A stretch of 64,000 nt of DNA from positions 1-64,000 of the forward strand of contig JAEZUI010000154.1 of the NCBI GenBank assembly GCA_023421115.1, read 5' to 3'. This document shows, in pieces, positions 7,946-18,100 of this stretch. A program made the position numbers and the translations under genes. The notes below the pieces were generated by a model, which saw nothing but the letters and a program-made list of their open reading frames with translations, was not told the DNA's origin and did not search any database. Numbering within the stretch: position 1 is the first letter of the stretch; each line of letters starts with the position of its first letter. This DNA comes from Bacillota bacterium. GTDB taxonomy: Bacteria; Bacillota; Clostridia; Acetivibrionales; Acetivibrionaceae.

Positions 7946-9946
7946 TCACATAATAATATGGGTTGCAGTTTCAATTTCTTTGCCATTTGCATCACGATCT
8001 TTTTCGATTCTATAGCTTTTTCCAACATATTTATCTAAATTGGTTGCTGCGTACTCCCAGTCCTTCTGCATTACAGCCATTACTACTTGATTAGCAGTGT
8101 TCGGAAGCATTCTGCAAATATTATTAATATGTATTTCGTCTACATTTGAGAAGGGTGCATCCATAACAAGAGGATAAACCTGTCCAAGCTTAATATCATC
8201 CTCATCAAGGATTTTATCTTTAGCCATCGAAACTAAGCTTGATATAAAAGCAAAACTCTTCACAGCTTTCAAACCATCAGACTCCTCAGTGGTAATATCA
8301 CTGTATTTAACCCTATACTTATCATCAATTTCTATGGAACGCTCTCCATGATACATCTTAGCGAAATTATCATTAACTCTTCGTTGCAGCTCATCACGGA
8401 CAATTACTTCCTTCCCTCTATACGTTTCAAGTAACCATTCATACACTTTTTGTGAATATGCAATTAGCCGAGCCGTTCTTTGATTTTTAACACTACTCTT
8501 TGCATATTTAGCAATGGCAGACTCACAGTTTTTGATATTAGATTCACATTCACCAATCTTTCTTGAGCATCCATCATAATCTGATTTTGCTTCAAGATAT
8601 TTTGTATGGGCATCTCTTCTTTTATTTTCAATTTCCTTTGCGTCAGTGTCATCTATAATATCCTTTGATTGATCTTCAATTTCATCCTGTATTTGACCAA
8701 TACGCCTCTTGGTAGTCCGATATTCTTTATAAATGTCCTCAATCTTATCCTTGAAGTTTTCTGTACCCGCTAGATAACCCTCAGCTTTATCCTTATATTG
8801 TCTAACAGCATCTCCTACATGTTCTGGTGGAAGAACTCTGCGTTCTTCCATTACTTTCATGTATGGAATAGTCCCTGGTTCTAGTCGTGTACCACAAACG
8901 CAATAACCCCTATTTATTAAGTGATCCACTGCATCTTGCTCCATTGCTGGTATGCATTCTTTTACTCCACCAGCCTTTTCCTTTGCAACTTCTAACATTT
9001 CTAAAGACATTTTAATCGCTGGTAATCCAAAGAAAGCAAAAGGTCTTGTGTTAAATGCTCTAACCATTTCGGCTTTCATCTGAGCTTGTCTTTGCAACTC
9101 TGCATCTAGGGCCTTTTTTGCCCTATCCCTATCTTGTTTAGCTTTTTTCACCTGTTCTATATTGCTTTTAGCAAGCTCAGCGTCATACTCCTTTTCTTTT
9201 CCTAACCAATACTGTACTTGTGCTTCATAGTTTGCTAATTCCTGTTCGTATTCAGCTTTCCGCTTTGTATATGTTTCCAATCCGTCTTTTGCACGTTGTG
9301 CATTTGAATCTCCGGTAGTATCAATATCACCTTCAAATCCTTTCACAACTGCTTTAAGGTGATTGCTCGCATTCTCTAAAACATCCAATCGCATCAAACC
9401 TCTTACTGCTTTAGATAAGTCTGTTCTGTTAGCAATACCAGATATACGTTCTCCCCCAAAGAAAAAATAATCAGATAAATCCTTTGGTAAAACTCTGTCC
9501 ATAGATTCCGTGATATTAGCTCTGTCAATTGGCGTTTTAGTTTGTCCATCACTCTGTAAGTATTCCAGTGTTAGATTTTCATCAGGTTTTTTATTCAAAT
9601 TAACGATTAATTTATCTCCATCGTAATATCTTTCGCTACATACATATTTAAATGAACGCTTGATGGTATATAACTTTTCATCATGAATAAATGTTACAGA
9701 AACCCAAGTTTCTTGAACATCTCCTTCATTCATATTATTACGGACTTCACTATTAAGAAGCACATTATCATCAAAACCGATTTTTCCATAAAGACACCAT
9801 TCAAATGCTCTAATAATTGTGGTTTTACCTGACGTGTTAACACCAATCAGAACGGTAACATTCTTTTCGGAGTCAGTAGAAAATTCTATACTCTGATGAC
9901 CTATATACTGTCTGAAATTATACATTTCAAGTTTGTTTAGAATCAT
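7946..9946 (-). CDS. dndD: DndD-like SMC/Rad50-type ATPase
   Basis: The 666-aa protein has the layout of DndD and Rad50-type ATPases. An N-terminal Walker A GVNTSGKT lies at 35-42 inside a typical ABC head. A long charged coiled coil runs from about 200 to 520 with a CVCG zinc-hook-like apex near 347. A C-terminal Walker B PLVMDAPFSNVDE lies near 590. The YFFFGGERIS segment (about 162-171) is also characteristic of DndD. In phosphorothioation systems DndD is thought to use ATP to open or nick DNA for sulfur insertion. It sits between the helicase/49-aa genes and the 185-aa gene, with a 4-base overlap to the 49-aa gene. A generic RecF/SMC defence ATPase is the alternative. Confidence 0.8.
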   Translation of the reverse strand: MILNKLEMYNFRQYIGHQSIEFSTDSEKNVTVLIGVNTSGKTTIIRAFEWCLYGKIGFDDNVLLNSEVRNNMNEGDVQETWVSVTFIHDEKLYTIKRSFKYVCSERYYDGDKLIVNLNKKPDENLTLEYLQSDGQTKTPIDRANITESMDRVLPKDLSDYFFFGGERISGIANRTDLSKAVRGLMRLDVLENASNHLKAVVKGFEGDIDTTGDSNAQRAKDGLETYTKRKAEYEQELANYEAQVQYWLGKEKEYDAELAKSNIEQVKKAKQDRDRAKKALDAELQRQAQMKAEMVRAFNTRPFAFFGLPAIKMSLEMLEVAKEKAGGVKECIPAMEQDAVDHLINRGYCVCGTRLEPGTIPYMKVMEERRVLPPEHVGDAVRQYKDKAEGYLAGTENFKDKIEDIYKEYRTTKRRIGQIQDEIEDQSKDIIDDTDAKEIENKRRDAHTKYLEAKSDYDGCSRKIGECESNIKNCESAIAKYAKSSVKNQRTARLIAYSQKVYEWLLETYRGKEVIVRDELQRRVNDNFAKMYHGERSIEIDDKYRVKYSDITTEESDGLKAVKSFAFISSLVSMAKDKILDEDDIKLGQVYPLVMDAPFSNVDEIHINNICRMLPNTANQVVMAVMQKDWEYAATNLDKYVGKSYRIEKDRDANGKEIETATHIIM

Positions 9947-10092
9947 CTTTTCTCCACCTCCGAAATTATCATCTTTCTAATCTTGTCTTCCATTGCTGAA
10001 TTAGATTCTTTTTTTACAATATTGTCTGTCTCCATTTCAAGAATCCGTAGTTTGATTTTGTCCAGCTTCTTCTCATCAAAGTTCTGATCCAT
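9943..10092 (-). CDS. Hidden 49-aa charged protein between helicase and DndD-like gene
   Basis: A short frame fills the space between the helicase stop and the DndD start. ATG 10092 lies 9 bases after GGAGG (10106-10102). The frame overlaps the helicase end, and its stop overlaps the DndD ATG in an ATGA arrangement, the signature of translational coupling. The product begins MDQNFDEKKLDKIKLRILEM and ends IRKMIISEVEKR. It looks like one or two amphipathic helices with alternating Lys and Glu. It is much shorter than DndE. Its position suggests a small subunit or adaptor for the ATPase; no family is recognised. Confidence 0.65.
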   Translation of the reverse strand: MDQNFDEKKLDKIKLRILEMETDNIVKKESNSAMEDKIRKMIISEVEKR

Positions 10093-12235
10093 ATTCATCA
10101 TCCTCCAATTCATAGTTGCTTATCTTATACGTGTATTCTATGTCATTAATAAGCTCATCTGAATCCCTCGAATTAAGTGCAATTTCTCCAAACTCTTTTA
10201 TTCTCGCAAGTTCTCGCCTAGCTAATGCCCTTTCACAGTTATAGTCCGGACTATATTGATCAACATCATCAAGAGGACGTGACAGTGTTACAAAATCATA
10301 AATAACTGCATATGGTTTGTTCTTTGCTAATCTTAATACCCTACCTCTCCTCTGAATATATTCTTTTGGATTTGTAGTACTAGCGAGTATAAAAGCGGTT
10401 TTAATACTCGGTATGTTCACACCCTCATCCAAACACTTAATAGCTACTATAGCTTGATATGGATCTACTGTGGAAAAACGTCTCTTAATAATTTCTCTCT
10501 CTTCCGCAGATTCATTTGAAGTAAAATGTGTTACCTTCATTCCAAACTCATGTCCAAGCATCTGAGATACCAACACTATTTGACGCTCCCCTTCATCATC
10601 ATATTCAGAGGAATCTTGGTCAAAATTCTGAACCTTTGTCGCTCCGCAGTAAATCAGTATGTGAGAATCTGTTTTATAGTCTTTCATTAGCTTCCGTAAT
10701 TCTGTTAGCTTACCCCTTGCTCCAGCAACTATTCTGGCTCTTTGCATCAGCAACATTTTGCCTCTTTCTGTTATAGCTATTTTCCCTTGCTTATTTTTAT
10801 GTATCTCTTTCGATGCTTTATACGAAATATCTTTGTATTCTGCCAGTTCATCATCATCTAAATAAACGCAGATAGGATAATAATAGTAAGGGGTAAGCTT
10901 TCCTTCCTTTATTGCCTTCTTAAGATCATACTCAATACACTTTTCCCCAAAATAATCAGTCAAGCACTTTGTTCCATCTTTATCTCCATGTCTTTCAAGT
11001 GTCGCAGATAATGCAAGTCTATATTGTATTTTCGGATATAGTTTTTTCTGTAGCCTTGGAGAACCAAAATTATGTGCCTCATCTATAAGTAAAAGCGTAT
11101 CCGGACCTAAACTAGCTATAATATCTGAAACAAATTTTGAAGAATATGTGGCATTCGTTGTAACAAAACAAAAGGAATCAATAACACCTATACTGAAATC
11201 AAGCACATCATCTTCCAATCGTTTCTTCCATTTCTTCTGCTTTGATGATGAATAGCCGATGGTTGGTGTCATATTGAATAGTTCTATATCTTCCACCCAT
11301 TGTTCTACCAAGTGTTGATATGGACAAACTATAATAATTGCTAATCTTCTTTTATCCTCAAACAACTTAACAACAGCACCTAAACCTGTATATGTTTTCC
11401 CAGTTCCAGTAGCCATGTCAAAAATGCCGTGATATCCATTATTGGCCCATTGTTCGATTGCATCTGTCTGATATTTACGAAGTTCAAATCCTTTTGGCAT
11501 ACGTGGTATACCAATATCTAAACCGCCTTCATTCTCAGTTTCATACACTTCGATATCTTCATGCAGTACTTTCTTTTTATGAGCTTTTATTCGTTCTTTC
11601 AAAACATTCGGAAAATAGATGACTTCTATGTCCTTTGTTTCATTATTCCACAATGACTCAAATTCCTCTTGCATATCTTCTGCATAATTTTTTGACTCTT
11701 CCCATGTTTTAAATACTACAATAGATTCAAAATTGTTGTAAAAAGCATTACTTGTCTCATTCATAGATCCAGTAAAAACTATCTTATTATCATTGGAATC
11801 AGTTAGAATGCCAACCTTTTCATGATACATACCGATACTCTTATCTGGAGGTGTAAATGCAACCTTGATTTCCAAAGTACCGTCTTCAATGAGATGTGCC
11901 AATAAATTCAATCTTTCCTCTTCAAAATAATTTACTGGCTCTTTAAATTCTCTCAATAAGGCTTTTTCAACAACCTCTCGTTTTTCGTATCCTTTATTTA
12001 TTGCTTCAACATCATCCGTATCAAGATAAGGTGAGACAATAAACTGAATCTTTCCAGTGTTCTTCACAAGCCCTTGTAAGCCCTTGGTTAATCCAATCAA
12101 AGCAGTGGAAGAAAAAAAGCCAACAGAACGCTGATATAAGACTGTTTCTTTTAATACAGGCGTATAAAATTCCTTAACAATATTATTTCTATATGTAGTG
12201 TAATGCCTTTTCAATTCAAGTTCCGTAAATGCCAT
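10076..12235 (-). CDS. DEAD/DEAH helicase with N-terminal phospholipase-D-like nuclease domain
   Basis: The start is placed at ATG 12235 because AGAGGG lies six bases upstream; an earlier ATG at 12241 is too close to it. The 719-aa protein begins with a PLD-like domain whose HxK motif is visible in YHEKVGILTD near 135, followed by a GSMNET loop. A superfamily-2 helicase follows: Walker A ATGTGKT (about 278), DEAH in LLLIDEAHNF (about 385), the SAT motif in LALSATLERHG, and motif VI QRRGRVLRL (about 630). PLD-helicase fusions act as effector nuclease-translocases in several restriction systems. Here it is the best candidate for the restriction arm, though the sequence does not show whether the nuclease site is active. 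Confidence 0.8.
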   Translation of the reverse strand: MAFTELELKRHYTTYRNNIVKEFYTPVLKETVLYQRSVGFFSSTALIGLTKGLQGLVKNTGKIQFIVSPYLDTDDVEAINKGYEKREVVEKALLREFKEPVNYFEEERLNLLAHLIEDGTLEIKVAFTPPDKSIGMYHEKVGILTDSNDNKIVFTGSMNETSNAFYNNFESIVVFKTWEESKNYAEDMQEEFESLWNNETKDIEVIYFPNVLKERIKAHKKKVLHEDIEVYETENEGGLDIGIPRMPKGFELRKYQTDAIEQWANNGYHGIFDMATGTGKTYTGLGAVVKLFEDKRRLAIIIVCPYQHLVEQWVEDIELFNMTPTIGYSSSKQKKWKKRLEDDVLDFSIGVIDSFCFVTTNATYSSKFVSDIIASLGPDTLLLIDEAHNFGSPRLQKKLYPKIQYRLALSATLERHGDKDGTKCLTDYFGEKCIEYDLKKAIKEGKLTPYYYYPICVYLDDDELAEYKDISYKASKEIHKNKQGKIAITERGKMLLMQRARIVAGARGKLTELRKLMKDYKTDSHILIYCGATKVQNFDQDSSEYDDEGERQIVLVSQMLGHEFGMKVTHFTSNESAEEREIIKRRFSTVDPYQAIVAIKCLDEGVNIPSIKTAFILASTTNPKEYIQRRGRVLRLAKNKPYAVIYDFVTLSRPLDDVDQYSPDYNCERALARRELARIKEFGEIALNSRDSDELINDIEYTYKISNYELEDDEYGSEL

Positions 12236-12255
12236 TTTCATCCCTCTTTCTATTA

Positions 12256-12441
12256 CTACAATATGTTATATTCCATCCCTTCTAGAAGTGGTTCATATTT
12301 GTCATCATTTATCTCAATACAGACACCACAATACGCTTTATCCGTTACTGGCGTTGGAACAACCTTGCATTCAACATTTGAATTATTTAGTCTCTCCTCT
12401 GCTTCAAACACATCATTAGTGCTAAAAAAAACAATATACAT
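12256..12441 (-). CDS. DUF3343-type putative sulfur/selenium carrier protein
   Basis: This 61-aa protein has the DUF3343 pattern: an N-terminal beta strand MYIVFFST, an AEERL helix, a VPTPV segment and a Cys-containing CGVCIEI strand (two cysteines near 38-41). DUF3343 proteins are regarded as putative Se/S carriers and are often encoded beside cysteine desulfurases of the TIGR01977 type, exactly as here (five bases after the desulfurase stop). I infer that it takes persulfide sulfur from the desulfurase and presents it to the DndC-like enzyme, a step not present in classical dnd operons. That relay is inference. Confidence 0.7.
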   Translation of the reverse strand: MYIVFFSTNDVFEAEERLNNSNVECKVVPTPVTDKAYCGVCIEINDDKYEPLLEGMEYNIL

Positions 12442-12446
12442 CTATA

Positions 12447-13568
12447 TCACCTATAACCCTCCAAATACTTTATCAATATATCTATTTCTTCTTTTCTATT
12501 AAATGCACTCATGCTTATTCTAACTACACCGATTTCCTTAGTTCCTAGTGCTTCATGAGCAAGTATTGCACAGTGAATACCTCCCCGCATACATATTCCA
12601 CATTGATCCAGAAATTCTACAACCTCATTGGATTTATGATTTGTTAAATTGAATCCGACAGTACTTACTCGCTTATAATCCCGATCATATAATATTACAT
12701 GTTCTAACCCATTAAGTTTGTTAATAAGGTATTTCACCAATTCGATTTCAACTTTTTGATTTTCCTCAAATCTCTCTGTACAAACCTCCAAGGCTGCTTC
12801 TAATGACCAAATAGCAGGCATATTAAGTGTCCCTGCCTCATATTTTTCTGGAAACACATCTGGATTTACATATGAATCTCCTAATACACCCGTTCCGCCT
12901 TGAACCGGTGGTTTCCATGTTGGTTTTTCAACACAGCACAATCCTCCCACTCCAGGAAGTGCCATCAAGTCTTTATGTCCCGTAAACGCAAGATAATCTA
13001 TGTTCTGTTCTGACATATCAAGTCGTATCTTCCCTGCTCCTTGAGATGAATCTACAAAGGTAGTCAAACCTTTACTTTTCATAAATTCCATAACCTCTGA
13101 CGAAAAAACAATTCTTCCTGTCAAATTACTTGCAAGTGTTGTTGCAAAAAGCACAGTATTTTCTTTTGTGTATTTTTCATATATTTCTTTAGGTTCCAGT
13201 TCTAAATCTTCTCTACTGACTACTGAGTAATCAATTATTCTATCTAATTTCATCTGATGCAAGGGTCTTAAGACTGCGTTATGTTCATAACAAGTTATTA
13301 TTACGTGATCTCCTTGTTTTAAATAACCATTGAAAAACAAGTTAATAGCTTCAGTTGAATTCTTAGTAAATATCACACTATTGGAACTTAATCCAAAATA
13401 TTCAGCAACTTTTTTTCTTGTTTTGAATAACATACGCGAAGCTTCAATACCAAGCTGATAACTTCCTCTTCCAGGACTGACCCCAATTTGTCGCACATAA
13501 TACTCAAATGCTTTGTATACCTCTTCCGGTTTATATTTAGTTGTCGCAGCATTGTCAAAGTATATCAT
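12447..13568 (-). CDS. Cysteine desulfurase (IscS/DndA-like, PLP-dependent)
   Basis: The start is ATG 13568, which shares its A with the TAA stop of the DndC-like gene and is preceded by GGAGAG; the longer frame to 13610 overlaps that gene. The 373-aa protein begins MIYFDNAATT, the hallmark of class V aminotransferase-fold desulfurases. It shows the PLP lysine context FTGHKDLMALPG and the catalytic cysteine loop RGGIHCAILAHEALG. It removes sulfur from cysteine as an enzyme persulfide. It resembles the TIGR01977 branch more than housekeeping IscS. Translational coupling to the sulfurtransferase upstream and the DUF3343 carrier downstream argues for a dedicated DndA role. Confidence 0.85.
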   Translation of the reverse strand: MIYFDNAATTKYKPEEVYKAFEYYVRQIGVSPGRGSYQLGIEASRMLFKTRKKVAEYFGLSSNSVIFTKNSTEAINLFFNGYLKQGDHVIITCYEHNAVLRPLHQMKLDRIIDYSVVSREDLELEPKEIYEKYTKENTVLFATTLASNLTGRIVFSSEVMEFMKSKGLTTFVDSSQGAGKIRLDMSEQNIDYLAFTGHKDLMALPGVGGLCCVEKPTWKPPVQGGTGVLGDSYVNPDVFPEKYEAGTLNMPAIWSLEAALEVCTERFEENQKVEIELVKYLINKLNGLEHVILYDRDYKRVSTVGFNLTNHKSNEVVEFLDQCGICMRGGIHCAILAHEALGTKEIGVVRISMSAFNRKEEIDILIKYLEGYR

Positions 13569-15166
13569 TAACTCTCCTTTTTTCCTGCAACCTTTTCGCA
13601 GATTATACATCCATTATAAAACTTTGCTATGCACTTCTTACAATGTTGACATTTTGATTCATCTACTGTGTACTTCCCGTGGATTGTATCAATTGCACCA
13701 TATGGGCACACAGAATCACATGCTGAACATCGAATGCAAAACTGATATTTTCTCATCTGACATTTTATTCGGTTAACAAGATTTGTAATATCAATCCTAT
13801 CTTCTGGTATAACCTTAATTACATTGGTTCCATAAGTAATAATCAATTTAAAACATTTTCTATATTCTCCAGATTTATCTTTATCGAAAACTGAGATATA
13901 AGTAGCATCTTTCTTTTCTATTATTTTCAAATCACCCAAAGGTTTAAGAAACTCTATTACATCCTTATTTATTTTCTTCTTAATAATTATATTTCTTGCC
14001 CTGTCGGACAAATTGCAGTCAGTGTCTGTAATTGTAACATTCTTAACTTCTAGTCCACTGGCTCCTCTACGAGTTTTCCATCTACCCTCTTCATAATAAT
14101 CATCCGAATCAGTTTTTCCAGTTTTTATAGCAAACTCATAAATCATATCTTTCCATTTTTGCATATGCGCCGGATAATATATTTCAGTCAGCATCATAGA
14201 CCAGTCAGAATTATTAGGGCAACACCAACACCCAACTCTCTTGTATCCATACTGATAGCAATCATTTATGAGAATACCCTTGAAAAGAACGTAAATCCAT
14301 ACATCATAATCTGCCCATTCTATAATCGGCATTGCATTGATTTGTGACGATATTTTTGAATGTTCTTGTGTTCTTTCATAAGATTTTCTGGCTAATGATT
14401 CACTATGTCTGATACCAAGAAATGATAGGCTATTACCCGGAAGATTCTCTAATTCTTTATTCAAGTTGCTTGTCTTAAAAATGGTACAACACCAACGTTC
14501 GTGCTGACTAGGTGGTCCAAACACTTTGCAAAGCTTAAAAAAGTCTTTTTCAGTTTCACTTACCAACATTGGCAACATTGGATTTTCTTTCCTAAACTTT
14601 GTCATTATATACTCATAAGTTTCAGGAAATTCAAGTGTAGTATCTCCAAAAAAATGAATTACCGTATTATCCTGTAAGGCATCTCTAACAAGTCTGCTGA
14701 CTACTGTAGAATCTTTTCCTCCTGAAAACGAAACTGTAGGAATATAGTCATCATTTTTATACTTATTTAAAATATCTACAATATAGTGTTCTGCCTCAAA
14801 CACAAGATTTTGAATATATGTTTTGTTTGCCTCAACCACTCCCATATATGATGAGTAATCTCTTTCAATTTGTATATCATTTCGTAATTCTTCGGCACAT
14901 TTCAGATGTTCCTTTTCTTTATACCATTTTCTATATGGTATCTTCTGCATCTCTCCGTCGTAATAATACTTACTGGAGCCAAAATACCATATTTTCTTTT
15001 CTGTTAAGTCCAAACCAACTATCTTGCTTATTAGCTTTCTTTCCTGAAAGAAAACTGGATTGCATATTGTTCCTTCTGAAACCTTAACAATATCTCCATC
15101 ACAATTACATTGATGCATCTCTTTATCAAATATTGGTTCCGAACATTTATGACACCAGTAAACCAT
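13568..15166 (-). CDS. dndC: DndC-like PP-loop sulfurtransferase with zinc ribbon and ferredoxin domain
   Basis: The 532-aa protein has three parts. Residues 1-25 form a probable zinc ribbon (CHKC then CNC). A PAPS-reductase/ATP-pyrophosphatase core has the PP-loop SFSGGKDST at 146-154 and later cysteines in ERWCCTIF and GCWCCPNN, as expected for a cluster- or persulfide-using DndC. The C-terminus is an 8Fe-type ferredoxin (CIRCSACDSVCPYGAI, then CQHCKKC, plus a further CIIC). Classical DndC lacks the ferredoxin and is shorter; the fused form resembles archaeal PAPS-reductase-like proteins. It would activate a DNA phosphate and deliver sulfur, with on-board electron transfer. The target being DNA is inferred from the neighbours. 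Confidence 0.8.
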   Translation of the reverse strand: MVYWCHKCSEPIFDKEMHQCNCDGDIVKVSEGTICNPVFFQERKLISKIVGLDLTEKKIWYFGSSKYYYDGEMQKIPYRKWYKEKEHLKCAEELRNDIQIERDYSSYMGVVEANKTYIQNLVFEAEHYIVDILNKYKNDDYIPTVSFSGGKDSTVVSRLVRDALQDNTVIHFFGDTTLEFPETYEYIMTKFRKENPMLPMLVSETEKDFFKLCKVFGPPSQHERWCCTIFKTSNLNKELENLPGNSLSFLGIRHSESLARKSYERTQEHSKISSQINAMPIIEWADYDVWIYVLFKGILINDCYQYGYKRVGCWCCPNNSDWSMMLTEIYYPAHMQKWKDMIYEFAIKTGKTDSDDYYEEGRWKTRRGASGLEVKNVTITDTDCNLSDRARNIIIKKKINKDVIEFLKPLGDLKIIEKKDATYISVFDKDKSGEYRKCFKLIITYGTNVIKVIPEDRIDITNLVNRIKCQMRKYQFCIRCSACDSVCPYGAIDTIHGKYTVDESKCQHCKKCIAKFYNGCIICEKVAGKKES

Positions 15167-15193
15167 TTATCTGCTCCATTCTGCTCCATTCTG
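15167..15193 (-). repeat. Short tandem repeat of GCAGAATGGA in the DndC-like leader
   Basis: Between the stop of the 1174-aa ATPase gene and the DndC-like ATG, the minus strand reads GCAGAATGGA twice and then a partial third copy. Each copy contains a TGGAG core, so the repeat duplicates a possible ribosome binding site. Slippage here could alter expression of the sulfurtransferase. Confidence 0.45.
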
Positions 15194-18100
15194 CTACATT
15201 ATTTCATCTAAAAGTTTTGCGATAACTTGCATTTTTTCTTCATAGCTAATGGCCTGTCCGAAATTATCTAATGTAGATTTCATTTTATTAAACATTATCT
15301 GACTATTCCCACTTAGTTCTTTTTTGTCAAATTGAGTTGTTTTAGATTCCATATTACCATCTTGAATGACAATTTTAATTTCATTATCATTCATTTCATC
15401 ACGTAATTCATATTCATCTAATTGTTGAATAATATTTTCAAATTTCTCTTCAAAATCCTCAATTTTAGAGTCATTCCAATATTCAATTTCAAAACCAGTT
15501 ACTAACTTTGCAACATATTGAATAATCTGGCTATCTGATTCATCGACATTAATATTTTGCAAATACTCAAGTAGCGAATTAGTATGATAATCAAAAGCCT
15601 TATGTTTTTTTAAACTCCAATCATCCTTATACTTCTTATGTAGCCATTGAACAATGTCTGCTCCATCTTCAATTCCAAATACTTTTCTAATAACCTTTTC
15701 AACGCTTATAATCTGCAAAGAAGGAACATTTTCCAGTTCTTGTCTTATTGTTTCAATCTGCATAACAAGTTCTTGTTCATCAACCGATATCTGCTTGAGT
15801 ATTTCAAAAAAGAAGCGATTATAATCTTTATAAGAAACGCTCATAATATCTCTATACTGCTTTGTTTTGTCGGAAACAAATCTATCAGTAGTTCTTGCTG
15901 CCTTAGATATTGCAATAAAGTGTCTATTCATAGCAGTGTGTAATTCTTTAAGCCGATTCTTTGACTGTTTACTCCTATGATTTGCAAAAATTCTTTCTAG
16001 TCCTTCGATGTATTCAATTTGCTCTCTTTGCCAATTACAAATGTAAAGGGTATAATCATCCGGGTTCTCCAAAGCTTTTAAGAGTTCCTCTAACGAGTAA
16101 TCCCTTTCTGAGCCATGAAAGTACAATGATACATTTTCATAAGTTCTTAATGCATTTGCAATCAAAATTGAAATATACCCGTCGCGTAATCCAAAAGGCG
16201 GCTCTTTTAACACGTTATATATTTCAGCAAAAACAGTTTGAGCTACTTGACATTTTTTCAAGAACTTTTCTAAGGCTTTTTTCACAGGAGTACCAGCATC
16301 TTTTCCATCCGGAAAAGAATTGAGCCTATCTATTGTTTCCCCATTAAAGAGACCATTCTTTGAAAGAACCGATCTAATTATTGTATGCTCAGGTGATAAT
16401 GGTGCACAATTTTTCATGATATCATCATCTTCTATGATATAAGTAAGTGCTTTATTCCTTGCCACTCTTATTGCCCCAGAAATCATATTTTTATTAATCA
16501 AATCATTGTTGACAATAAGCGTGTCAGAAAATATATTTTTCATCAATTCAGATGCAACTTCTGACAATTCAACATCAGATCTTATGTCTAATACATTACC
16601 ATTCATGAAAGGAATGATCTTCTCTGTTTCGAGAAACCTCCATTGATTTACAATATCATTTATTATTCCTCTTTGTTCCTCGAGATATAGTCCTAATTCC
16701 TTTTCAACTGTAGGATCATCCTTCTTTAATTCTTCTCTTTTGGAATAAAAATACTTAATGGCAATAAATCTTTTCACCTCATGTCGTACCATTTCTGCAT
16801 CACGATTAATAAGCATAATCATTCTTTTCGGCAGTCCATCAATTGCTGCATATTCTTTTTCATCAAAATCTTTGTCCATTACAAACGCTATTATGCCATC
16901 ATAATACTTCGGAAGTGTTCTCAAGAAACTCTTTTTGTTCATTTCATTCTTTTGAACAAATACTGGAGCAAAAATTCTGTTCATATGATAGGTCAAATTG
17001 TATGCATGAGGATAGATTACAAATGCCGAAAACTCCTCGTTCAAAGTTGCAATTGCCATATCATCACTAATGGATTCTATTTTTTCGTCTATCATTAAAT
17101 CCAGATCATATATACTGCTATCTAAAAAATCGTAATATCCATATTGGCGCATAAACTTTATAATCTTAAGTTTCTCAATATTTTCTATAGCAGTAATAAC
17201 TTCTTCATCATCGCAATCAATCACATGTGTCAATGTATCTCTATCAGCCGCCAAAATAGCAGAATCAGAAATAATATATATTACTGTCATTGCTTTAAGT
17301 ACACGAATCTCTAGTTTGTTCTCTTCAATATTTCCCAGCTTGTTTAATGCATATTGAAATTTCTTATACACTAAATAAACCTCTGTAGATCTAAATGAAC
17401 GAATATTTGATTCAAAGTAGTCATAAATGTTATCTAACCCAATAAAATGAAATTTATCAGCTTTAAAACTTTTAAGCTGTGTAAACAGGGAATTATCCTC
17501 ATCACTCGCTAAGTAAGTAAAGATTGTTCTTTCATTCTGAGCTACCTTTTTCGATAATCTATCCAAAGCATAAAGGGTTATAGGGTGAAGTGGAAAACCT
17601 CCTTCAAATGGATTCCCCCCTTCTGGTGGCAAAAGAAATCCCTTAAACTCCCATGCTTGATTGTATAATTCATTTAACTCTGTTTCATATTTGCGCTTGA
17701 ATTTTTCCCATTTGCTTGTTTTCGGAATAATGTGTGGAATGAGCGACAAACATTGATCATACTTAATATTTATTGACGTTGATTTAAAACGTCCTTCAAT
17801 CTTTTTCCACTCCTCACTTAAATCCTTTTTCATTTTATCCATATAAAGAGATAACTGTTTATGTGAAACCAAAATTAAATAGTCATCATATTCTGAATGA
17901 TCACAATACTCTGCTAAATCTTGAATTACTTTTACTTTTACATCTTCACCGGAATCTTCAATATATCTTCCAAATTCATCAAAAACAAAAACAATGCCTC
18001 TATGAGTTTCATGAATAGCCTGATTTGCAAGTTCAATATTGTCTAAAAGATTACCTGTTTCACTAACAAAAGTTGCACCAAAAGTCATTCCTTTAAAAAC

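Noticed and set aside
13569..13610. Longer cysteine desulfurase start at 13610
   Set aside because: It overlaps the DndC-like gene; ATG 13568 has a ribosome binding site and gives the canonical MIYFDNAATT start.
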